A DNA stretch of 5,034 bases, from assembly GCA_024640925.1 (NCBI GenBank), contig JAHEEB010000413.1, positions 1-5,034 of the forward strand, in the 5' to 3' direction. The notes under the pieces were generated by a model. The model was not told the origin of the DNA and did not search any database. It saw only the letters and a list, made by a program, of their open reading frames with translations. The position numbers and the translations under genes were made by a program. This DNA is from Bacteroidota bacterium (GTDB lineage: Bacteria; Bacteroidota; Bacteroidia; Bacteroidales; UBA10428). Position 1 is the first letter of the stretch. Every line of letters starts with the position of its first letter. Positions 1-5,034 of the stretch are shown in pieces.

Positions 1-3000
1 CCCTTCAAGGTTTTCATGATTATGGAAAACAAATCGCGCACAGCAGCTGAGAATACAGTATACACTCAATACATTCCTAAGGATGTTCCTTTCTATTGGA
101 CCGATCAGTCAATAAATATACCAATTCTAAAAACACCTGGAGGCGAATTTGTTACAGTGCTGAAAGGCAGTAACGATCAATCAAATCCGGACTTTGATAT
201 GGACTCCGATGGAAATCCTGATGCATGGCTTGACACAGCATCTATTTTTCCGAAAGGTTATATCCTTACTGAGGAAGAAGTATACTGGGCAAATCCATGG
301 AATCACTTACGTACAGGCGATCCGAATTTCTATTTCGAAGATATCGACTGCGATGGTAAGAGAGCTGTTGATAACAATAGCGATGGAATAGTTGATGTTG
401 AAGAACCAGGTGACAAAATAAGGGTTTGGAAGGTAACCTGGAATATTAACAGGGTAGAAGGATATGAATTTCACGACCCATATTGCAGTTATGAACTCTG
501 GATTGATCCACCTGATTTGGTTCCTCTTTCAGCAGGAGTTGGTTATGTCTACGATTCATTGCCAAATCCTTATCCCGAAATGTTTTATCCGTATACTGAT
601 ATTGCCAGTGCTCAGAAAGCTGATACCAGTTGGGCATGCTGGATGGAACATGAAAATGGTGAAGTAGTCTGGAAACAATTGGTACACCAGAAAATAAACA
701 ACTACGAAGGCTTTACATTTATTGATACAGCCGATGCCAGTTACAGGCCTTTGCCAACTGACAGTGTAATCGGAACAGTACCACAGCCGCATCGTGAATT
801 TATTGCCGTTGTTTCTCTGGGAGGCGAAGAAATTGATATGGAGAAATATGTTCCTACTGAATCGTTGTATTCAAAAATCAATTATCAGACAATATTTGGC
901 GAAGACAGGGTAACACCTATCCGTACAACTTATACTTACTGGGCTCCGCTGCCTAATCCATTGCAGTTTGAATACCTGTCAAATAATTACCAGGCTTTCG
1001 ATACATTGGGTAATGTAATTCAGGAACTGCCGGAAAATGGTCCGGCTAAACTTGAATTCGATATGGACGCCTCTACTGAATATACCTATTACTGGATTCG
1101 TAATGTGGGGCACGATGTGGATTATAATGATCCTTCAGAAGCTATAGATGGTGTTGAAAGCTATGGTGATGGCGTTTTCGGGTACTTTGTATATACTATT
1201 CCGAAAGGGTTGGGTGGTTACCAGATTACACTTCCTACAAAAGCAGGTGGTTCGTACGATATTGATGCCATTGTAGAAATTGATGATAAACCATTTACAA
1301 AATGGCTCGATAACCCAAATACAAAGAACAATGTAGAAATTTGGGAAACTCCGTTCGAATACCAGGTTTATATTCCTCAGTTATTGATTCCAGCTGCACT
1401 TGACGATGATAATTTTGATAAAAAGGATGACTGGATTGACGATAAGGGAGATCGTTTCTGCTCTAAAACTGGTTTCCTGAACGATGCATTTATGCCAGGC
1501 ACAGGCCATGAATATCATCAATATCCTGCCGTTCCATTTGTCGATGATATATACGGAAAGGTTGATTCCGGCTGGTATTCAGGCGCTGATGGCGCTTACG
1601 GTGACGATTATTTCGAAGATCTTGGGAAAACCCACATTAAAATAAAAGCAGATTACCTGGGTCGCGGACGCGAAGGCTCTGTTGAGATTAGCAAAGGTGG
1701 CGTTCTGGTTTGTGAGGAAATATTCGGTGGTTCCCCATGGGTTATATTCTCGCATGTATTATCGGGCTTTGCAAAAGGAACCGATGTTGCCATCGAATCG
1801 AAGGTAATTCCTGAAACGGTATACTATGGTATCGATACGGTTTATCTGAAACATGTGATTTCCGATACAAACGAACCTCACAATTTCGATATCAATTTTG
1901 ATCCGTATCATATTTCGTATGGCTATGGAAGAGAATCGACCATAACAACATTTGTTGGCGCCAAAGATCCTTGTGTTCTCATCGAACCGGCAATCTCTAT
2001 GCCTGCAATTCTTGATCCTGACTATGATCATCACACTGTAACTTTAGTGCCAAATGCTGATGGAGAAACCGATCAAACCGATTTAGCAGCTTATCCGCGC
2101 ACTGTTGAAGGTACTTTCCTTGAAGTACGTGTTGAAGTGAACAACAGTACTGCCGACAACTGGGTAAATACTACAGTTACTCCTCAAATACCTTCGGAAT
2201 TAGGTGCTACAGCGGTAGAAATGCAGTACGTTTCTTATCCAAGACCTCTGGTACCTGCTCAATACGATCCTATATCGGGGAATATTATTAAAGGCGACCA
2301 ACCTGGTACGTTTACAACAGGCTGGAGGTTCAATCAGCCCGATGGAGAGCAGCTTATTAAGATGGGTAATGTTCAAAATCTGATTCAACCTACACGCAGA
2401 GCATACTTTGTATTCCTCTTCAAGATTGATCCGAATCTCGAGCCCGGCATTTACCAGATTCCTTTTACAATAAGTGGTTCGAAGATACATTACGACAAGA
2501 CCAACAATGGTTCTATATCTTACATGGTTCCAACTGCTCTGTTCAGCATAACAGAAAAGGATGCCAATGGCAATATCAATGGTTTCCAGCAAATGATTCT
2601 GAGCCAGTCTGCTCTTAAAACTCTGGATGTAGCTACAACCGAAAACTTCCAGTCGACAGGCCGGATTAAATGGTCGAATACTAATTTCGGGGAACAGGAA
2701 TTCGATGGTATCACTTCCACCCTCACTGCAAATAGCGAAGGAAAAATAGATTTAAGTAAAGTCAAACGTTTCCCAACCCTCGATACAGCTCAACTGGTTA
2801 TTCTACAGGAAGGTATTGTTGACAGTTATAATACCGATGCTGAAATTCTACGCCTGACCGATGGTCAAACACTTAAGTACTCCGACCTGATAAAAGGTGA
2901 TCAGGAAGTAACTTCTGAACGGTTGATGGTTAAACCGGTTGGCCCGAGAATTCGTGTCAAGAATACTGTTTACAGTATTAACGGAGTATTGATTGAAGAT

Positions 3001-3993
3001 ACCCTCATTTATGAATCGGATAAGCAGCTTTATATCAAAACTCTGCTAGCTGCTAAGAATACAGGTTCTGATATTTCATCACAGACCGATATTCAGATAT
3101 TCCCGGGTGACTATTATGAAGTTCTGGTAGACAGTCTTGATGCCAATTGCTCATTCAGCAATGGATTGCTTACAATTCATATGGGAGACATTATACCTGG
3201 TGAGATGAAGGAACAGTTATTGCCTTTCAATCTGAATCCTGCAAATCTGCCGGAAGGTACCGATATCCGCACCATTATTGAACAGTCGGAAATTGATTAT
3301 GAGGGAACTCTTATTGACAGACAATTTAACTTTACCGATACCAATAAGCTCATGCTCGATTTATATGATTTCGAGGCAACCAGTATCACTTATAACGACA
3401 GGGGTAATGGTACCGTTGAAGTCATTGCCAATTCCGGTAACCGTGGTATTTATGGCGGCGATGTCTGGTTCCGGATTTATCCGATTATCGGAGGTGGGGT
3501 ATATGAATTCCCTCTGGCCGAAATTGAGGTTAAGGATTTCCAACCCGGCCAACAAATTGAACTTTCAGGCATTTATACTCTTCCTGTTGACGACAAATCA
3601 ATCGAATTTATTGCTATTGTCGACGACGGAAAAGACTATGTCGAAATTACAGAGCTGAACAATAGTATAAAAATCAGCTACGAAGGAACTGGTATCAATA
3701 CAACTGAATCGCTACACGGATTGAATATTTTCCCAATGCCTTTTGCCGACAATGTTACTTTTGATTATGTCATTGAAGACATCTATTCTACAATTACTCT
3801 TGAGGTTTACGACTTACAGGGTAAGATGTGGGTGAAAATCGAAGATTGTCCGGCAAACAAGGGAAAGAACACAATCAACTGGCGCAACGGCGATATGCCC
3901 GATGGTAACTATATTTACCTGTTGAAGGGACAAACGATTACGGGACAATCTAACGTAATTTATAACGGACATATAACAAAAGTGGTCCAATAA
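1..3993 (+). CDS. Large T9SS-exported multidomain surface/secreted protein, 5' end missing
   Basis: The frame is open from base 1 to the TAA at 3991-3993, giving 1330 codons. The first ATG (16) is unlikely to be the start: the codons before it read PFKVF in frame, no signal peptide follows, and the segment matches a beta-strand motif found again at 2122-2193. From N to C the protein shows the tail of an Ig-like module (1-~110), acidic D-rich loops (190-234, 340-405), a long aromatic-rich unrecognised stretch (~406-1400), another acidic loop (1402-1452), more unrecognised sequence, a second Ig-like module (~2101-2490), an unassigned stretch, a DUF11-like module (~2941-3345), a CARDB-like domain (3349-3666) and a T9SS sorting domain (3718-3990). 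By family knowledge such proteins cross the outer membrane by T9SS and are released or anchored to surface lipopolysaccharide. No catalytic motif is visible; an adhesive or structural role is only inference. Secretion is well supported, function unknown. Confidence 0.93.
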   Translation, partial: PFKVFMIMENKSRTAAENTVYTQYIPKDVPFYWTDQSINIPILKTPGGEFVTVLKGSNDQSNPDFDMDSDGNPDAWLDTASIFPKGYILTEEEVYWANPWNHLRTGDPNFYFEDIDCDGKRAVDNNSDGIVDVEEPGDKIRVWKVTWNINRVEGYEFHDPYCSYELWIDPPDLVPLSAGVGYVYDSLPNPYPEMFYPYTDIASAQKADTSWACWMEHENGEVVWKQLVHQKINNYEGFTFIDTADASYRPLPTDSVIGTVPQPHREFIAVVSLGGEEIDMEKYVPTESLYSKINYQTIFGEDRVTPIRTTYTYWAPLPNPLQFEYLSNNYQAFDTLGNVIQELPENGPAKLEFDMDASTEYTYYWIRNVGHDVDYNDPSEAIDGVESYGDGVFGYFVYTIPKGLGGYQITLPTKAGGSYDIDAIVEIDDKPFTKWLDNPNTKNNVEIWETPFEYQVYIPQLLIPAALDDDNFDKKDDWIDDKGDRFCSKTGFLNDAFMPGTGHEYHQYPAVPFVDDIYGKVDSGWYSGADGAYGDDYFEDLGKTHIKIKADYLGRGREGSVEISKGGVLVCEEIFGGSPWVIFSHVLSGFAKGTDVAIESKVIPETVYYGIDTVYLKHVISDTNEPHNFDINFDPYHISYGYGRESTITTFVGAKDPCVLIEPAISMPAILDPDYDHHTVTLVPNADGETDQTDLAAYPRTVEGTFLEVRVEVNNSTADNWVNTTVTPQIPSELGATAVEMQYVSYPRPLVPAQYDPISGNIIKGDQPGTFTTGWRFNQPDGEQLIKMGNVQNLIQPTRRAYFVFLFKIDPNLEPGIYQIPFTISGSKIHYDKTNNGSISYMVPTALFSITEKDANGNINGFQQMILSQSALKTLDVATTENFQSTGRIKWSNTNFGEQEFDGITSTLTANSEGKIDLSKVKRFPTLDTAQLVILQEGIVDSYNTDAEILRLTDGQTLKYSDLIKGDQEVTSERLMVKPVGPRIRVKNTVYSINGVLIEDTLIYESDKQLYIKTLLAAKNTGSDISSQTDIQIFPGDYYEVLVDSLDANCSFSNGLLTIHMGDIIPGEMKEQLLPFNLNPANLPEGTDIRTIIEQSEIDYEGTLIDRQFNFTDTNKLMLDLYDFEATSITYNDRGNGTVEVIANSGNRGIYGGDVWFRIYPIIGGGVYEFPLAEIEVKDFQPGQQIELSGIYTLPVDDKSIEFIAIVDDGKDYVEITELNNSIKISYEGTGINTTESLHGLNIFPMPFADNVTFDYVIEDIYSTITLEVYDLQGKMWVKIEDCPANKGKNTINWRNGDMPDGNYIYLLKGQTITGQSNVIYNGHITKVVQ
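190..405 (+). other. Two acidic, probably calcium-binding loop segments
   Basis: Two D-rich loops lie here: D-F-D-M-D-S-D-G-N-P-D-A-W-L-D (190-234) and D-I-D-C-D-G followed by D-N-N-S-D-G-I-V-D-V-E-E (340-405). The spacing D-x-D-x-D-G-x-x-D/E resembles the calcium loops of EF-hand, dockerin and thrombospondin type 3 repeats, which rigidify extracellular proteins. Metal binding is inferred from spacing only. Similar D-rich stretches recur at 1402-1452 and, more weakly, at 2053-2082. Confidence 0.55.
1402..1452 (+). other. Third acidic loop at a probable domain boundary
   Basis: The encoded segment D-D-D-N-F-D-K-K-D-D-W-I-D-D-K-G-D has ten Asp in 17 residues. It follows the hydrophobic strand Q-L-L-I-P-A-A-L. 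A similar P-A-x-L-D-x-D sequence occurs at 2002-2022, about 200 codons later, so both may mark the ends of a module spanning ~1450-2000. Calcium binding is plausible but inferred. Confidence 0.4.
2101..2490 (+). other. Probable NEW3/Ig-like beta-sandwich module
   Basis: About 130 residues opening with the strand EVRVEVNNST (from 2122), a following strand ending in Q-I-P (2185-2193), and a late strand pair around A-Y-F-V-F-L-F-K-I with the turn L-E-P-G-I-Y-Q-I-P-F-T-I-S-G (up to 2478). An N-x-[ST] turn early and a P-G-x-Y-x-[IV] strand late is the general pattern of NEW3-type and similar Ig-like modules. The opening 24 residues align without gaps to those encoded at 7-78. No ligand-binding residue can be named. 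Confidence 0.45.
2941..3345 (+). other. Probable DUF11/Ig-like beta-sandwich module
   Basis: This ~135-residue stretch has the order of motifs seen in DUF11-type conserved repeats of exported proteins. A strand with LLAAKNTGSDIS (from 3043) is followed by a strand ending in F-P (3100-3105), the C-x-F-S-N-G-x-L-T-I strand, and M-G-D-I-I-P-G-E (from 3181), which matches the usual G-x-I-x-P-G turn. It ends in a strand with D-Y-E-G-T-L. Role is likely structural spacing or adhesion. The family name is tentative; the beta-sandwich nature is more secure. Confidence 0.5.
3349..3666 (+). other. CARDB-like (Ig-fold) domain
   Basis: About 105 residues just before the sorting domain read like a CARDB domain, a seven-stranded Ig-like adhesion fold common in bacterial exported proteins. 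It shows the early strand V-E-V-I-A-N-S-G-N-R-G, the strand V-W-F-R-I-Y, the turn F-Q-P-G-Q-Q-I-E-L, the late strand F-I-A-I-V-D-D-G and the characteristic ending E-I-T-E-L-N-N-S (3643-3666). The match is by eye to the family pattern. A related Ig-like family is the main alternative. Confidence 0.72.
3718..3990 (+). other. T9SS C-terminal sorting domain (type A, Por secretion tail)
   Basis: The last ~90 residues of the large protein have the layout of the T9SS type A sorting domain. An opening L-x-I-F-P-x-P-F motif (LNIFPMPFADN, from 3721) is followed by V-T-F-D-Y, the strand L-E-V-Y-D-L-Q-G-K, an I-N-W strand, the turn M-P-D-G-N-Y-I-Y-L and a final strand ending in ITKVVQ. Known members carry this domain to cross the outer membrane, where it is normally cleaved by PorU-type sortase. 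The usual opening motif is P-N-P; here the middle residue is Met (P-M-P). All later landmarks are in place, so the assignment is firm. Confidence 0.9.
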
Positions 3994-4036
3994 GGTTGTT
4001 TTTTGCTGTAAATACAATCAGCACTTCATATTGGAA

Positions 4037-4072
4037 AATGAAGGATCCTCAACACAATGAGGGTCCTTCATT
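4037..4072 (+). terminator. Strong hairpin, likely transcription terminator of the large gene
   Basis: The left arm AATGAAGGATCCTC (4037-4050) pairs with GAGGGTCCTTCATT (4059-4072) over 14 positions, with one T-G wobble and an 8-base loop AACACAAT. It starts 44 bases after the stop codon of the large gene and ends 45 bases before the start of the next. The sequence after the stem (CCCGTTTATAATC) has only a short T run, so it is not a textbook intrinsic terminator. The stem itself carries terminal AATG/CATT pairs that give a few U residues. It may also act as a 3' end stabiliser. Confidence 0.72.
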
Positions 4073-4117
4073 CCCGTTTATAATCATTAAACTAACGAAC
4101 TAATTAATGTCAATCTC

Positions 4118-4213
4118 ATGATCAACCCGCATTGTATAAGAGGATTGATTGTCACCATTAAAACTCTTGTGTTAATTGGATTTATCTTTACGATCGCTCC
4201 AAAAATCGATGCA
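4118..4213 (+). other. Signal peptide (Sec, signal peptidase I type)
   Basis: The first 32 residues have a basic n-region (R8, K15), a hydrophobic core T-L-V-L-I-G-F-I-F-T-I-A-P (16-28) and a cleavage site K-I-D-A|Q-E-L, with Ile at -3 and Ala at -1. There is no lipobox cysteine, so it is not a lipoprotein signal. Gln directly after the cleavage site is common in exported Bacteroidota proteins. Confidence 0.82.
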
Positions 4214-5034
4214 CAGGAATTATTTACTGTAGAAGATGATACGATATGCCTCGACGACAGCCTGGTAGTTAATTACCAGTCGGACGATGCCGATAGCTAT
4301 TACTGGAATTTCTGCTCTGGTAACCTGGAATACGAACCTCAGGGCGTAAACATTCCAAATCCGGGTACACTTGACGGACCTGCATTTATCGATTTTGCCG
4401 AAGATAATGGGGTTATGTATTCATTTATTACAAATCATATTGGTGGCACCATAACCCGCAATAGTTATGGTACAAGCTTCCTGAATGATCCAGTATCACA
4501 AAATCTGGGAAATTTCAGTGGAGCTGTTCCTGAACATGTCCAGGGACTTCAGGTGGTGAATGATGGGACCAACTGGTATGTTTTTATTCTGGGTGGTCAA
4601 CGAGAAGATTCGAAGATAATACGCCTCGATTTTGGAAACTCGCTGTCAAATACACCAACGGTCCACGATTTCGGTAATATTGGCGATCTCGATTATCCCG
4701 AGGATTTATATATAACAAACGAATCGGGCAATTGGGTAGGTTTTACGGTGAATTACAATACCAATACTCTTACCAGGTTTGATTTTGGCAGTTCTTTAGG
4801 CAGTAATTCCATAACAGCAACAAACCTGGGCAACATCGGAAGCTTTAATCAGCCCTGTGGTATTTTCCCAATCTACGAAAATGGTGAATGGTATTTATTT
4901 GTATCGAATTATGGTGGCAACAATATATCGAGGTTGGATTTTGGCAGTTCATTGACCAGCAATCCTACAGGTACTTCTATTGGCAGTTCTGCTCCTTTGG
5001 ACTATCCATTCGATTTGACCATCCTGCGTGACTG
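4118..5034 (+). CDS. Exported repeat protein, probable beta-propeller, 3' end missing
   Basis: An ATG at 4118 opens a frame with no stop to the window edge (305 full codons plus two bases). It is the only ATG in frame after the TAA at 4088, and it gives a good signal peptide, which supports the start. No Shine-Dalgarno sequence precedes it, as is common in Bacteroidota. After the signal peptide (residues 1-32) comes a short beta region with T-I-C-L-D-D-S-L (42-49) and the motif Y-W-N-F-C-S-G-N-L (62-70), then five repeats of 50-55 residues to the edge, centred on R-[LF]-D-F-G-x-S-L. From memory, Bacteroidota proteins with these repeats tend to be large and to carry PKD domains and a T9SS type B (gliding-motility-type) sorting domain further on; none of that is in view. 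A surface location is likely. Ligand or enzymatic role is unknown. Confidence 0.92.
   Translation, partial: MINPHCIRGLIVTIKTLVLIGFIFTIAPKIDAQELFTVEDDTICLDDSLVVNYQSDDADSYYWNFCSGNLEYEPQGVNIPNPGTLDGPAFIDFAEDNGVMYSFITNHIGGTITRNSYGTSFLNDPVSQNLGNFSGAVPEHVQGLQVVNDGTNWYVFILGGQREDSKIIRLDFGNSLSNTPTVHDFGNIGDLDYPEDLYITNESGNWVGFTVNYNTNTLTRFDFGSSLGSNSITATNLGNIGSFNQPCGIFPIYENGEWYLFVSNYGGNNISRLDFGSSLTSNPTGTSIGSSAPLDYPFDLTILRD
4304..5034 (+). repeat. Five in-frame protein repeats, probable beta-propeller blades
   Basis: Repeat units begin at about 4304, 4457, 4622, 4775 and 4931, the last cut by the window edge. Units 3-5 open with RLDFGNSL, RFDFGSSL and RLDFGSSL. Each full unit continues with S/T-N-x-x-x-x-x-x-L/F-G-N-I-G or similar, then a P-x-x-L/I strand and a [GE]-x-W-[VY]-x-F-x-V-x-N-Y/H strand. 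Units 1 and 2 are divergent: unit 1 opens W-N-F-C-S-G-N-L and unit 2 opens R-N-S-Y-G-T-S-F. The length and the two to four strand pattern per unit fit propeller blades; the number needed to close the ring cannot be known from here. Confidence 0.75.

Noticed and set aside
2200..2592. 130-codon open frame on the minus strand.
   Set aside because: Lies wholly inside the large gene, with a Cys/Arg/Ile-rich composition typical of antisense translation and no recognisable domain.
3278..3658. 126-codon open frame in another plus-strand frame.
   Set aside because: Overlaps the DUF11-like and CARDB-like regions of the large gene, which carry clear protein motifs. It is a shadow frame.
3967..4004. GGAC/GTCC short stem before the T run at 3999-4004 as a terminator.
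   Set aside because: Only four pairs, inside the coding end, and too far from the T run.
4024..4043. Alternative 6-pair hairpin CTTCAT/ATGAAG that overlaps the left arm of the terminator, resembling an antiterminator.
   Set aside because: Much weaker than the 14-pair stem, with no leader peptide or ligand-binding fold nearby.
4079..4084. TATAAT sequence upstream of the second gene.
   Set aside because: No -35 match at the right spacing. The main Bacteroidota promoter pattern is TAnnTTTG, which is absent from 3994-4117 except for a one-mismatch TAAGGTTG over the stop codon (3991-3998).
4107..4121. Four-codon open frame (M-S-I-S-stop) whose TGA overlaps the ATG of the propeller gene as ATGA.
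   Set aside because: Too short to judge, with no ribosome binding site. The overlap can arise by chance.
1..5034. Search for CRISPR arrays, tRNA or rRNA genes, insertion sequence ends, toxin-antitoxin or defence genes.
   Set aside because: No direct DNA repeats with spacers, no RNA gene signatures and no inverted terminal repeats were seen. Both genes encode exported structural-type proteins.

Overview
The window looks like chromosomal DNA from a member of the Bacteroidota (Bacteroidetes). The evidence is a type IX secretion system (T9SS) C-terminal sorting domain on the first protein, a Bacteroidota-style repeat protein with a signal peptide ending in A|Q as the second, no Shine-Dalgarno sequence before the second start, and moderately AT-rich DNA with unbiased codon use. 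The order or genus cannot be read from the sequence.

Layout. Positions 1-3993 (+) hold the C-terminal 1330 codons of a very large secreted protein whose start lies left of the window. It is built from Ig-like/CARDB-like beta-sandwich modules and long unrecognised stretches with acidic, probably calcium-binding loops, and it ends in a T9SS sorting domain. Positions 3994-4117 are a 124-base gap with a strong hairpin (4037-4072), the likely transcription terminator. Positions 4118-5034 (+) hold the first 305 codons of a second exported protein that runs off the right edge. It has a signal peptide, a short cysteine-containing beta region and five visible copies of a 50-55 residue repeat built around R-[LF]-D-F-G-x-S-L, probably blades of a beta-propeller.

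Together these are two co-directional genes for large exported surface or secreted proteins. The first would leave the cell through the T9SS. The second probably does too, but its sorting domain would lie outside the window. The hairpin suggests separate transcripts, and nothing visible shows that the two proteins work together.

No RNA gene, mobile element, CRISPR array, defence system or enzyme active site was found. The most interesting content is the roughly 900 residues of the first protein that match no domain I recognise and the four spaced Ig-like modules inside it. Small open frames on the minus strand and in other plus-strand frames are shadows of these two genes.
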